64,000 nucleotides of DNA from the NCBI RefSeq assembly GCF_003063575.1, contig NZ_NESC01000003.1, forward strand, positions 248,001-312,000. Reading direction: 5' to 3'. Positions 53,574-62,265 of the stretch are shown here, piece by piece. The notes beneath the pieces were generated by a model. It saw nothing but the letters and a program-made list of their open reading frames with translations, ran no database searches and had not been told where the DNA came from. The stretch comes from Limnohabitans sp. Jir72. Lineage in GTDB: Bacteria; Pseudomonadota; Gammaproteobacteria; Burkholderiales; Burkholderiaceae_C. The stretch's first letter is position 1. Each line of letters starts with the position of its first letter. A program made the translations under genes and the position numbers.

Positions 53574-54401
53574 ATGAACACCCCAGGCGCCCCACTCCTG
53601 CCGCATGCCGATCTCGCTGAACAAGCAGCCCAGGTGATCTGGTCACACTGGCAGTCGGACCAAGTGCTGAGCACCCTGCCCGAAGCCTGCCGCCCACTGA
53701 CCGCCGAGCAAGGCTACGCGGCCCAGGCGCAATTGCCTTGCGTGTCTGGCCGCACGGTGCTCGGCTGGAAGATCGCTGCCACCAGCACCAATGGGCAAAA
53801 ACATATCAATGTGAGCGGGCCACTGGCCGGGCGCTTGTTGTCAGGCCAGGTGTTTGACAGCGGAGCCACCGTGCCCTCGGCAGGCAACCGCATGCGCGTG
53901 GCCGAGCCCGAGTTCGCCTTTGCCATGGGGCAGGACCTGCCGCCGCAAAGCACCCCCTACACACAGCAGCAGGTCATGACCGCCGTGGCCACCCTGCACC
54001 CGGCCATCGAAGTGCCAGACTCGCGCTTGGAACCCTTCACGGCCGCAGGCGAAGCGCAGCTGCTGGCCGACAACGCCTGCGCCCGGCATTTTGTGCTGGG
54101 CCCGGCCGCGCCCGATTTGTGGCGCACTCTCGATTTGAGTACCTACCCTGTGAACGCGCGCGTGGATCAAGGCCACGCGCCTCGGTACACACGACAGGGC
54201 ACCGGTGGCAACGTGCTGGGCGACCCGCGCATCGCGCTGACCTGGCTCGCCAATCAGCTGTCCCGCCTGGGTATCACTTTGCAAAAAGGCCAAGTGGTGA
54301 CCACCGGCACCTGCATGGTGCCGCTGGAACTTGAACCCGGAGACAGCGCCAACGCCGATTACGGTCCACTGGGCACTGTCTGTATGACTTTTGCCAAATA
54401 A
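53574..54401 (+). CDS. 2-keto-4-pentenoate hydratase family protein (FAH superfamily)
   Basis: 275 aa. Blocks VLGWKIAATSTNGQKHINVSGPLAGRL, RVAEPEFAFAMGQDLPP (EPE metal ligands), HPAIEVPDSRLE and GDPRIALTWLANQLSRLGITLQKGQVVTTGTCMVP match the MhpD/FAH group. Characterised members hydrate 2-hydroxypentadienoate or decarboxylate oxalocrotonate in aromatic meta-cleavage; here no such pathway surrounds it. AAGGA upstream of the ATG is somewhat far. The 177 bp after the gene, before the cupin gene, hold nothing recognisable. Confidence 0.85.
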   Translation: MNTPGAPLLPHADLAEQAAQVIWSHWQSDQVLSTLPEACRPLTAEQGYAAQAQLPCVSGRTVLGWKIAATSTNGQKHINVSGPLAGRLLSGQVFDSGATVPSAGNRMRVAEPEFAFAMGQDLPPQSTPYTQQQVMTAVATLHPAIEVPDSRLEPFTAAGEAQLLADNACARHFVLGPAAPDLWRTLDLSTYPVNARVDQGHAPRYTRQGTGGNVLGDPRIALTWLANQLSRLGITLQKGQVVTTGTCMVPLELEPGDSANADYGPLGTVCMTFAK

Positions 54402-54578
54402 GTAGCCGCCGGCTGCGCACGCCCCGACTTGGGTGACAGATCCGTCAAAGCCGTGCATCCCGACCAAGCACATGCACCAGCAGCGCGCAACCATGCCCTT
54501 GCACATGGCCCCATGGCTGGCACACGGTTTGCAGTGTCCACCGTGGGGTCAACTGGCCCCGCTCACAAGGAGTACTGC

Positions 54579-55001
54579 ATGTTGGACAAAACCGGAACCC
54601 TGTTCTCCCACGTCAAACCCGCCGACAAGGGCTATGTCAGCGGCGGTCTGCGTGATTTCTTTTTATACCGCGACTTAGGCATTGCCGAGGCCACCCACGG
54701 CCAAGTGATCGCCCATTTGGTCAAGGCCAATATGGCACCCGAAAAAGGCACCGGATGGCATCGCCACGAGGCGGACTTCCAGATCGTGATCATGGTCAAG
54801 GGCTGGGCTAAATTCATGTACGAAGACCAAGTCACTTTGGTCGAGGCCGGTGACTGCGTGCACCAGCGCCCGGGGATTCGCCACTTCCTGTTCGACTACT
54901 CGCCCGACATGGAGTACCTGGAGATTGTCTCGCCCGCGGACTTCAAAACCATCGAGGTTGACCCCGTGTGCGAGATCCCAGCGCCCACGCCCTGGAACTG
55001 A
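54579..55001 (+). CDS. cupin-domain protein
   Basis: 140 aa. Single cupin barrel: GTGWHRHEADFQIVIMVKGWAKFMYED supplies HxH...E and GDCVHQRPGIRHFLFDYSPDMEYLEI the second histidine box, so a metal ion is probably bound. Function unknown; dioxygenase or sensor roles both occur. AAGGAG lies 8 nt before the ATG. It is convergent with the GST gene. Confidence 0.85.
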   Translation: MLDKTGTLFSHVKPADKGYVSGGLRDFFLYRDLGIAEATHGQVIAHLVKANMAPEKGTGWHRHEADFQIVIMVKGWAKFMYEDQVTLVEAGDCVHQRPGIRHFLFDYSPDMEYLEIVSPADFKTIEVDPVCEIPAPTPWN

Positions 55002-55005
55002 TGCA

Positions 55006-55032
55006 TTCAGACCCGCTGCATGCGGGCCTGAA
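55006..55032. terminator. hairpin between convergent cupin and GST genes
   Basis: TTCAGACCCGC-TGCAT-GCGGGCCTGAA, 11-bp arms with one mismatch, right after the cupin stop. No T-run follows, so it may be a processing or stability element rather than a strong terminator. Confidence 0.5.
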
Positions 55033-55050
55033 GGGCGTCTCAAATCGGTT

Positions 55051-55707
55051 TCAGAACTCGGCATCCAGCTCATCGATCTCATCGGGCTCGCTCTGCGCTG
55101 CAGCCACCCATTCCTGCATGGCGGGCAAGGCCATGATGGTTTGGCAATAGGCCTGGCAAACCTCATCGAGCAGCACGTCGTAGGTCATGAAACGCGTGAC
55201 CACCGGCGCGAACATGGCATCGGCAAGGCAGGGCTTTTGGCCAAACAAGTAAGGCCCGCCATACGTCTGCAGGCACTCCTGCCAGATGCTCACGATGCGG
55301 GCGATGTCGCTTTGCGCGCGCGACCACAGCTTGAAGCCGGGAAAGTGGCCCTTGATGTTCATGGGCAAAGACGAGCGCAATGCGGTAAACCCCGAATGCA
55401 TCTCGCCGCAAATGGCTCGGCAATGGGTGCGCGCGTCCAATTCCGTAGGCAGCAATCCCGCACGGGGTTTGATCTCGTGCAGGTACTCACCAATGGCCAG
55501 CGTGTCCCAAACGTGGATCCCGTTGTGCACCAAAGCGGGCACGCGCATCGAGGCCGACAACAGCAACATCTCGGCCTTCATGCTCGGGTCATCGGGCGAG
55601 ATGATGTGCTCCTCGAAGTCGAGCTTGACCAGCTTGGCCATGAGCCAGCCGCGCAAGGCCCAAGCACCGTAGTTCTTGCTGCTGATGGTGAGGACAGTTT
55701 TCGTCAT
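55051..55707 (-). CDS. glutathione S-transferase family protein
   Basis: 218 aa. N-terminal thioredoxin-like part KTVLTISSKNYGAWALRGWLMAKL (catalytic Ser/Tyr region) with cis-Pro in RVPALVHNG and WDTLAIGEYLHEI; C-terminal all-helical domain with GGPYLFGQKPCLADAMFAPVVTRF. Sequence blocks such as VWDTLAIGEYLAE are typical of a GST branch related to maleylacetoacetate isomerase, without proof of that activity. The ATG at 55707 has GGAG upstream (CAGGAGAAACCC). Confidence 0.88.
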   Translation of the reverse strand: MTKTVLTISSKNYGAWALRGWLMAKLVKLDFEEHIISPDDPSMKAEMLLLSASMRVPALVHNGIHVWDTLAIGEYLHEIKPRAGLLPTELDARTHCRAICGEMHSGFTALRSSLPMNIKGHFPGFKLWSRAQSDIARIVSIWQECLQTYGGPYLFGQKPCLADAMFAPVVTRFMTYDVLLDEVCQAYCQTIMALPAMQEWVAAAQSEPDEIDELDAEF

Positions 55708-55838
55708 GGGTTTCTCCTGTTGAAGCCAATGACGCAAGGGCCGTGCCAAAGCATTGAGCGTTCACAGCACCATGCCAGTGCAACACATCTGGCCCGCAAC
55801 TTGCGTCAGGTCAAGCACCTTCTCCAACAAAGTCCGAC

Positions 55839-57059
55839 ATGCTGTACCAGGCCTACCAACTCCAGTCCGACTTCACGTCACCTTGGCGCCTGATGGCGCA
55901 GCACCTGAGCAGCGCCTTGTGGCTGCAAGACACCGAGCGCAGCGTGCTGCGAAAGATGTCTGCCGCCTGCGATGTGCTCTCGCGCATGAGACTGACACAC
56001 ACCCGACCGGCTTACGGCATCGCCCGCGTGCAGTCGGCAGGACAAAGCTGGGGCATCCAAGAGGAGACCGTCCTGAGCCTGCCCTTTGGTTCCTTGCTGC
56101 ATTTCAAAAAAGTGGGCGAGGCCAACGCACCCGAACAGCCACCGGTCTTGCTGGCCGCGCCGCTGTCGGGCCACTTCGCGACCTTGCTGCGTGAGACGGT
56201 GCGCACCTTGCTGCAAGACCACGACGTTTACATCACCGACTGGCACAACGCCCGCGATGTGGGCCTGTGGCACGGCGGCTTCGGACTGGACGACTACATC
56301 AGCTACCTGATGCAGTTTTTGCAAACCATCGGCCCGGGTGTGCACATGGTGGCGGTCTGCCAGCCCTGTGTGGCGGCATTGGCGGCCACGGCACTGCTGG
56401 CCGAAGACAAGGACCCGGCGCAACCGCGCAGCCTCACCCTCATGGCCGGGCCGGTCGATTGCCGCGTCAACCCGACTGGCGTGAACGAGCTGGCCGTGAG
56501 CCAGCCGATTGAATGGTTCGAGAAAAACCTGATCAGCCATGTGCCCCTGCCGCACCCCGGCTTCATGCGGCGCGTGTACCCCGGCTTTGTGCAACTGAGC
56601 GCCTTCATGAGCATGAACCTGGAGCGCCACAAGGACGCCTTCAAAAACATGTACCGCCACCTGGACGAAGGCCGCGTGGACGAAGCGCAGGCCATTCAAA
56701 AGTTCTACGACGAGTACCTGGCAGTGAACGATTTACCGGCCGAGTTTTACCTGGAGACAGTGCGCAAAGTGTTCCAGACCTACGACCTCGCGCTGGGTCA
56801 GCTGACCTGGAAAGGCCGCACCGTGAACCCGGCCGCCATAAGGCGCACCGCCCTCATAACGGTGGAGGGCGAACGCGACGACATCTGCTCGGTGGGCCAG
56901 ACCGTGGCCGCACAAGACCTGTGCACCGGCATCAAACCCTATTTGAAAACGCACCACATCCAAACGGGCGTGGGTCACTACGGCGTCTTCAGCGGCCGCA
57001 AGTGGAACGAGCAGATTTACCCCCGCGTGCGCGACGCGATCCACGTCAGCCTGGTCTGA
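55839..57059 (+). CDS. phaZ: intracellular polyhydroxyalkanoate depolymerase
   Basis: 406 aa. Starts MLYQAYQLQSDFTSPWRLMAQ, as in PhaZ proteins of Cupriavidus and Burkholderia. The nucleophile lies in MVAVCQPCVAALAA, a lipase-box-like segment with Cys in place of Ser, typical of intracellular PHB depolymerases. Further blocks YITDWHNARDVGLWHGGFGLDDYISYL, and GERDDICSVGQT and VGHYGVFSGRKWNEQIYP carry Asp and His. It mobilises PHB granules. Monocistronic; convergent with the FAH-family gene, 20 bp apart. Confidence 0.94.
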   Translation: MLYQAYQLQSDFTSPWRLMAQHLSSALWLQDTERSVLRKMSAACDVLSRMRLTHTRPAYGIARVQSAGQSWGIQEETVLSLPFGSLLHFKKVGEANAPEQPPVLLAAPLSGHFATLLRETVRTLLQDHDVYITDWHNARDVGLWHGGFGLDDYISYLMQFLQTIGPGVHMVAVCQPCVAALAATALLAEDKDPAQPRSLTLMAGPVDCRVNPTGVNELAVSQPIEWFEKNLISHVPLPHPGFMRRVYPGFVQLSAFMSMNLERHKDAFKNMYRHLDEGRVDEAQAIQKFYDEYLAVNDLPAEFYLETVRKVFQTYDLALGQLTWKGRTVNPAAIRRTALITVEGERDDICSVGQTVAAQDLCTGIKPYLKTHHIQTGVGHYGVFSGRKWNEQIYPRVRDAIHVSLV

Positions 57060-57079
57060 ACGGGATCACGCCCTCGGCG

Positions 57080-57865
57080 TCAAACGATCTTGACGCTCAG
57101 GTTGGGAAAGCCATCGACATGCATCTCGATCACGTCGCCGCGCACCACAGGGCCCACGTTCTCGGGTGTGCCGGCGTAGATGATGTCGCCGGGGAACAGC
57201 TCAAAAGCCTCGGACAGTTGCGCGATCTGCTCGGCGACCGACCAGATCATCTGGTTCAGGTTGGCGTTTTGCTTGGTCACGCCATTGACCTTGAGCCAGA
57301 TGCTGCCTTGCTCAAAATGGCCCGATTGCGCCACCTTGCGGATCGCGCCAATCGGGGCCGATTGGTCAAAGCTCTTGCCGATCTCCCAGGGCTTTTTCTG
57401 ATCGCCCATGCCACGCTGCAAGTCACGGCGTGTCATGTCCAGGCCCAGCGTGTAGCCATACACATGCTCCAGCGCTTTTTCTTTGGGGATGTTGCGCCCG
57501 CCTTGGCCCAGCACGGCCACCAGCTCGGCCTCGTAGTGGTAGTTTTTGGTCAGCGGTGGATAGGTGTGGTTGGCCACCGTGCCCGCCTTCACATACTGGA
57601 TGGCGTCGGTCGGTTTTTGGAAAAAGAACGGCGGTTCGCGCGTCGGGTCCGAGCCCATCTCACGCGCATGGGCCGCGTAGTTGCGGCCGATGCAATAGAT
57701 GCGCCGCACCGGGAACATCTCGTCCGTGCCCTCGATGGGGATGTAGGTCGCAGGCACCGCGAACGGTGTCTTGGGCTGGCTTTGCGCCATGCCCGGCGTG
57801 GCACAGCCGACCACGGCGCCCGTGGTGACCAGCGCTGTGCTTTGGAAAAAATGACGACGGTCCAT
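57080..57865 (-). CDS. FAH-family hydrolase with Tat export signal
   Basis: 261 aa. MDRRHFFQSTALVTTGAVVGCATPGMAQ is a twin-arginine signal (RRHFF) with both a lipobox-like VVGC and an AxA-type site. The mature part is a fumarylacetoacetate hydrolase-type domain: RRIYCIGRNYAAHAREMG, YHYEAELVAVLG (E...E metal site), GYTLGLDMTRRDLQ, WEIGKSFDQSAPIG and GDIIYAGTPENVGPVVRGD. FAH-family enzymes are normally cytosolic, so an exported one is unusual. It is the last visible gene of the hyuA-like operon. AAGGAG precedes the ATG. Confidence 0.88.
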   Translation of the reverse strand: MDRRHFFQSTALVTTGAVVGCATPGMAQSQPKTPFAVPATYIPIEGTDEMFPVRRIYCIGRNYAAHAREMGSDPTREPPFFFQKPTDAIQYVKAGTVANHTYPPLTKNYHYEAELVAVLGQGGRNIPKEKALEHVYGYTLGLDMTRRDLQRGMGDQKKPWEIGKSFDQSAPIGAIRKVAQSGHFEQGSIWLKVNGVTKQNANLNQMIWSVAEQIAQLSEAFELFPGDIIYAGTPENVGPVVRGDVIEMHVDGFPNLSVKIV

Positions 57866-57908
57866 GCTTGTCTCCTTGTGTTTCAACAACGGTCTCTGAC
57901 CTGTGGAA

Positions 57909-58889
57909 TCATTCAGCCGAAATCTGCTTGGTGCGGATCACGGCACCCCAGCGCGGGTAATCCTTGGCCACGATGGCAGCCAGCTCGGCTGGCGTAGAGG
58001 CTACTGCATCCAGACCGGCTTTGCCCAGCAGTTCTTTCACATCGCTTTGGCGCAAGATGGCCGACATCTCGGTGTTCAAGCGAGTGACCACGGCGGCAGG
58101 CGTCTTGCTGGGCACAAAGAAGGCATACCAAAGGTCCACATCGATGCGCTTGACGCCCACTTCCTCAAAGGTGGGCACATCAGGAGCCACCGGATGGCGC
58201 TTGGTGCTGCCCAAGGCCAGGGCATTGAGCCTGCCGTTTTTCACAAAGCCCTGCGCGATGTGCACCGGCAAAAAGCCCACGTTCAACTCACCGCCCAACA
58301 GGTCTTGTGTATAGCCTGCCGTGCCCCGGTAAGGCACATGCAGCATGAAAGTGTTGGTCTCCAGCTTGAACAGCTCCATGGCCATGTGGTGGGGTGTGCC
58401 CACACCCGGCGAGCCAAAGCTGATCGAGCCCGGCCGAGCCTTCACCTGCTTGACCAGATCGGCCACCGACTTGATGCCGGTTTTGGGGTTGGCCACCATC
58501 ATCAGGGAGCCATAAGCGGCCATCGACACGGCAGACAAATCCTTGACCGGATCAAACGTCACGTTCTTGTACATCTGGGCCGCGATCAACATGGTGTTGG
58601 CACCCATCAAGATGGTGTGGCCATCGGGCACCGCTTTGGCCACCGCATCGGCACCGATGTTGCCGCTGGCACCCGGTTGGTTTTGCACCACCACCGATTG
58701 CCCCAGACGCTCGGCCAGGCGCGGTGCCACCACGCGGGCGATGGTGTCCATGCCCGTGCCTGGGGTGAATGGCACGATGATCTTGATGGCCTGAGTGGGG
58801 TAGGCGCTTTGCGCAGCCGCTCCCAGGCTGAAGGCCCCGAGCAACAGTGCGGCGCAAGCCGCGATTTTCTGGCGATGGATGCGGTTCAT
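57909..58889 (-). CDS. Bug-family (TTT system) substrate-binding protein
   Basis: 326 aa. Signal peptide MNRIHRQKIAACAALLLGAFSLGAAAQ, then YPTQAIKIIVPFTPGTGMDTIARVVAPRLAERLGQSVVVQNQPGASGNIG, the Bug signature, and FGSPGVGTPHHMAMELFK. These periplasmic proteins bind carboxylates (citrate, aromatic acids) and deliver them to a TctAB-type transporter, which is not encoded here. Placed 22 bp after the LigW-like gene and 43 bp before the Tat-FAH gene; it probably captures the substrate of the pathway. Confidence 0.93.
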   Translation of the reverse strand: MNRIHRQKIAACAALLLGAFSLGAAAQSAYPTQAIKIIVPFTPGTGMDTIARVVAPRLAERLGQSVVVQNQPGASGNIGADAVAKAVPDGHTILMGANTMLIAAQMYKNVTFDPVKDLSAVSMAAYGSLMMVANPKTGIKSVADLVKQVKARPGSISFGSPGVGTPHHMAMELFKLETNTFMLHVPYRGTAGYTQDLLGGELNVGFLPVHIAQGFVKNGRLNALALGSTKRHPVAPDVPTFEEVGVKRIDVDLWYAFFVPSKTPAAVVTRLNTEMSAILRQSDVKELLGKAGLDAVASTPAELAAIVAKDYPRWGAVIRTKQISAE

Positions 58890-58912
58890 GGGTGGATCTC
58901 CCTTGGGTTGAT

Positions 58913-59986
58913 TCAAGCGGTCTTGGCTGCTGGCGGGATCTTGAACAGCCGCTCGGCGTTGTCCTGGAAGAACGCCTTGCGCACCTGCGGTGCCATGTCC
59001 AGGCCCTCCAAAATGCCCACTTCTTCGGGCGCATATTGGTAGGGGTAATCCATCGCGTACAGCACGCGGTCAGGCCCCATGAAGTCTTGCGTGAACTTGA
59101 GTGCAGCGCCCCAAGCCACACCGCTGTTGGTGATGTGGAAGTTCTCGCGCAGGTAATCGCTGGGCTTTTTCTTCGTGGGCTGGATGCTCGGGTAGCGCTT
59201 GGACTTGACGGTGGCCGCGTGCATGTAGTCAAGGCGGTAAGCCCAGAACGGCAAGGCCTCGCCCATGTGACCCAAGATGATCTGCAGCTTGGGAAAACGG
59301 TCAAACACACCCGAGGTGATCAAACGCAGCGCATGCAAGCCGGTCTCCACACCAAAACCGTAAATCGCGCCATCCAGACCCGCTTCGATGAAGTGCTGGA
59401 TCATGCTGGCCGGCATGGCATTGGGGTGCAAATAAATCGGCGTGCCCATCGCCTCGGCGGCTTCAAAAATCGGCCAGAACTTGGTGTCTGACAAATACTC
59501 GCCCTGGGTGTGCGAGTTGATCACCACCGAATGCATGTTCAGCTGGTTCACACCGCGCTGGATTTCCTTGGCGGCTGCGGCAGGGTCTTGCGGCGCGACC
59601 GCGATCATGCCCACCAGGCGATCAGGGTGACGGCGCATGGCCGCAGCCAGGATATCGTTGGCCACAGGCGCAAACGACACCGCCGTGTCTTTGTCCATGA
59701 TCTGCACGCCGGGCGAGGTCAGGCCAATGACCTGCACATCCACACCCGCTTCGTCCATGTGTTGCAAGCGCAAATCGTCCAGATCGACCAGACAACGCAT
59801 GATGTGCTGCGCCCGTTCGCTGGGGCTGCTCATGTAAAAGCCCATCAGGTGCTTGAAGCCCACATCCACATCGCCCTTGGCCAGTATCTGGTTGTAGATG
59901 TCCAGCATCTCGGGCGGGCAAAACGCCTCCTCGGTGGCAATGCGGCGATAAGGCCGCTGGGGCAGTTGGATCAAGGTCTTGCTCAT
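58913..59986 (-). CDS. amidohydrolase-superfamily decarboxylase (LigW-like, 5-carboxyvanillate type)
   Basis: 357 aa. Closely patterned on LigW: RIATEEAFCPPEM at the start (metal Glu), GFYMSSPSERAQHI with R58, GLTSPGVQ, INSHTQGEYL, PIYLHPNAMP with H187, ILGHMGEALPFWAYRLDYMH with H240 and R251, and LYAMDYPYQYAPEE with D313. As I recall, LigW uses E19, R58, H188, R252 and D314, an almost one-to-one match. This family decarboxylates aromatic acids without cofactors other than a metal. The substrate here is unknown. Overlaps the lyase gene by ATGA. Confidence 0.9.
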   Translation of the reverse strand: MSKTLIQLPQRPYRRIATEEAFCPPEMLDIYNQILAKGDVDVGFKHLMGFYMSSPSERAQHIMRCLVDLDDLRLQHMDEAGVDVQVIGLTSPGVQIMDKDTAVSFAPVANDILAAAMRRHPDRLVGMIAVAPQDPAAAAKEIQRGVNQLNMHSVVINSHTQGEYLSDTKFWPIFEAAEAMGTPIYLHPNAMPASMIQHFIEAGLDGAIYGFGVETGLHALRLITSGVFDRFPKLQIILGHMGEALPFWAYRLDYMHAATVKSKRYPSIQPTKKKPSDYLRENFHITNSGVAWGAALKFTQDFMGPDRVLYAMDYPYQYAPEEVGILEGLDMAPQVRKAFFQDNAERLFKIPPAAKTA

Positions 59987-60864
59987 GGGGTTTCTCCTGC
60001 TTCGTAACGCTGACCCTGTGCCAGCAATTGGGGTGTCTCAATGACGGCGTTCAGGCCATCGAAGTCCAGCATCTTTTCTTGCCAAGGCCGTGTGGTCTGG
60101 TGCGTGTGCAAGCTGGCGTAATAGCCTTGCAAGGTGTGCAGCACGGCCCGCGCCGTGCCGCCCGGAAAGATCACGATCTTGAAGCCGCGCTCGCCCAATT
60201 CGGCCGCGCTTTGCACCGGTGTCTTGCCACCTTCGACCATGTTGGCCAAGAGCGGCACACGCTTGGCAAACTGGGCGCAGGCGCGGTTCATTTGTTCATC
60301 GGAGCGCAGGGCTTCGATGAACAGCGCATCGACGCCACATTCCAAATAACGCTCGGCCCGCTCCAGCGCCGCGTCCAGTCCTTCCACGGCCACCGCATCG
60401 GTGCGGGCCAGGATCAAGGTGTTCTTGTCGTGGCGGGCGTCCAAGGCTGCACGCAGCTTGCCTTGCATCTCGGCCACGGGCACCACACCCTTCCCGTCCA
60501 GATGGCCGCAGCGCTTGGGAAATGTCTGGTCTTCGATCTGAATCATCGCGGCCCCGGCCCGCTCGAAGTCGCGCACCGTGCGCTGGGTGTTGAGCGCATT
60601 GCCAAAGCCGGTGTCGGCGTCCACGATGACCGGGATGTTCACCCGGTCGGTGATGTGCGCCAGGGTCTGCGCCACTTCGGTGGCGGTGGTCAGACCGATG
60701 TCAGAGCGACCCAAGCGCGTGTAAGCGATCGATGCGCCCGACAGGTACACGGCTTCAAAACCGGCCTGCTGAGCCACCAGCGCGGTGAGTGCGTCGTACA
60801 CACCGGGGGCGAGCAAAGCCTGGGGTTGTTGCAGGCGCTGGGCCAAAGTGGTGTGCTGGCTCAT
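59983..60864 (-). CDS. isocitrate lyase/PEP mutase family lyase
   Basis: 293 aa. Blocks LLAPGVYDALTALVAQQAGFEAVYLSGASIAYTRLG, VIVDADTGFGNALNTQRTVRDFERAGAAMIQIEDQTFPKRCGHL and LILARTDAVAVEGLDAALERAERYLECGVDALFIEA are the ICL/PEPM family. The KRCGHL loop is the ligase/lyase-type active-site Cys (KKCGHL in methylisocitrate lyase). Oxaloacetate decarboxylase, dimethylmalate lyase and methylisocitrate lyase are alternatives. In this operon it could cleave a late C-C bond of the pathway. Overlaps both neighbours by 4 nt. Confidence 0.88.
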   Translation of the reverse strand: MSQHTTLAQRLQQPQALLAPGVYDALTALVAQQAGFEAVYLSGASIAYTRLGRSDIGLTTATEVAQTLAHITDRVNIPVIVDADTGFGNALNTQRTVRDFERAGAAMIQIEDQTFPKRCGHLDGKGVVPVAEMQGKLRAALDARHDKNTLILARTDAVAVEGLDAALERAERYLECGVDALFIEALRSDEQMNRACAQFAKRVPLLANMVEGGKTPVQSAAELGERGFKIVIFPGGTARAVLHTLQGYYASLHTHQTTRPWQEKMLDFDGLNAVIETPQLLAQGQRYEAGETP

Positions 60865-62261
60865 GGCGTGTCTTTCAAAAGTTGTTGTGCGGTGTGTGCC
60901 GCAATGTGCCCACCCGCAATGGCGCTGAGCAAACCGTTGCCCGACAAATAACCCCAGACCGCTTGCCCCGACACGCCCCGCGCTGCGCCGCCTGCTGCCA
61001 ACACATTGGGCAAGGGGCTGCCGTCTTGGCGCAACACGCGGGTTTGCGCGTCGATGTCCAAACCGCCTTGGGTGTGGAACAAAGCGCCGGTCACCTTGAT
61101 GGCGTGAAACGGCGCTTGCAAGGCGCGTTTGAACGTGCGGCCCGTGGCCGGGTCGGTGCCGGGCTGCACCGCGTTCAAGGTGGCTTGCAAAGCGTCTGGC
61201 GGGCAGCCGATCAGTTGCGCCAGTGCGGCCGCATCGGCGGCGTGTTGCACCGCGCCCGCGCCTTGGGCTGCCACAAAATCCGGGAACTCTTGCGCAAAAT
61301 TCAAAAGCGCGCCGTCGAACACATTCCATGCCACGCCGCCCGGCTGCGCCAGCACATGCACCGCAGCCTCCGAATAGCCTTGGGTTTCGTCATGAAAGCG
61401 CTGGCCTTGGGCGTTGATCTGCACGCCGCCTTCCATCATCAGCGCCCACGAGATCAAGGCCCCTTGCGGCACGGCCCAAGAGCCGTGGCCTTGGTACGCA
61501 CCCAGGTCGGCCAATCGCGCGCCCAGTTGTTGGCCCCAGGCGATCGCGCTGCCATCGTTGCCCACATGGCCTGCATAAGTGGCCTCGGCCATCTCGGGCA
61601 GCATCTCTTTCACCATGGCCGCAGCCCCGCCAAATCCGTTGCAAGCCAAGATCACCGCATCGCAGCGGATGCGCTCGGTCTGGCCATCGGGCCGCACAAA
61701 ACCCACACCGTGGATGCGCTGCGCGTCGTCGGCCCACAGCTCGGTCACTTGCGCTTGCGTGAGCACCACCACGCCTGCGGCGTCGGCCGCCGCTTGCAGG
61801 CGGCTCATCAGACCGGCGCCGGTTTTTTCGGGCACGGCGTGCATGCGGTGGGCGCTGTGGCCCGGGTACAAAAAGTTGTCCAGCACCTGCCAGGGCATGC
61901 CGTGGTGTTGGGCCAGCGCGTCCATGGCGGGGCCGATGTTGTGAGCATAGGCTTGCACCAGGTGGGGTGCAGCTTGGCCATGGGCCTTGGCTTGAATGTC
62001 TGATGCGAACAAGTCCACGCTGTCGGTGATGCCTTGGGCCTGTTGGGCTTGCGTACCAGGCGCAGGTACAAAGCCAGAAGACAAGGCCGTGGAGCCAGCA
62101 GCAAAGGCATCGCGCTCCAGCACCACACACTCCACACCCAGCCTGTGCAAAGCCAGCGCAGCCGTGAGGCCACAAGCGCCAGCGCCCACGATCACGACCG
62201 GTGTGTGGTCCTCGGCTTGCAAATCAGCAGCCCGGCGAACTTGCGGCAGCGGCGCGTTCAT
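60861..62261 (-). CDS. FAD-dependent oxidoreductase, fumarate reductase flavoprotein type
   Basis: 466 aa. Rossmann FAD site TPVVIVGAGACGLTAALALHRLGVECVVLERD, the STALSSGFVPAPGT segment, DAVILACNGFGGAAAMV, GNDGSAIAWGQQLGARL and C-terminal VLAAGGAARGVSGQAVWGYLSGNGLLSAIAGGHIAA. Resembles soluble fumarate-reductase/3-ketosteroid-dehydrogenase/tricarballylate-dehydrogenase flavoproteins, so a dehydrogenation or reduction of a carboxylate next to a double bond is plausible. 4-nt overlap with the lyase gene; 4-bp gap from the isochorismatase-fold gene. Confidence 0.88.
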   Translation of the reverse strand: MNAPLPQVRRAADLQAEDHTPVVIVGAGACGLTAALALHRLGVECVVLERDAFAAGSTALSSGFVPAPGTQAQQAQGITDSVDLFASDIQAKAHGQAAPHLVQAYAHNIGPAMDALAQHHGMPWQVLDNFLYPGHSAHRMHAVPEKTGAGLMSRLQAAADAAGVVVLTQAQVTELWADDAQRIHGVGFVRPDGQTERIRCDAVILACNGFGGAAAMVKEMLPEMAEATYAGHVGNDGSAIAWGQQLGARLADLGAYQGHGSWAVPQGALISWALMMEGGVQINAQGQRFHDETQGYSEAAVHVLAQPGGVAWNVFDGALLNFAQEFPDFVAAQGAGAVQHAADAAALAQLIGCPPDALQATLNAVQPGTDPATGRTFKRALQAPFHAIKVTGALFHTQGGLDIDAQTRVLRQDGSPLPNVLAAGGAARGVSGQAVWGYLSGNGLLSAIAGGHIAAHTAQQLLKDTP

Positions 62262-62265
62262 GGCT

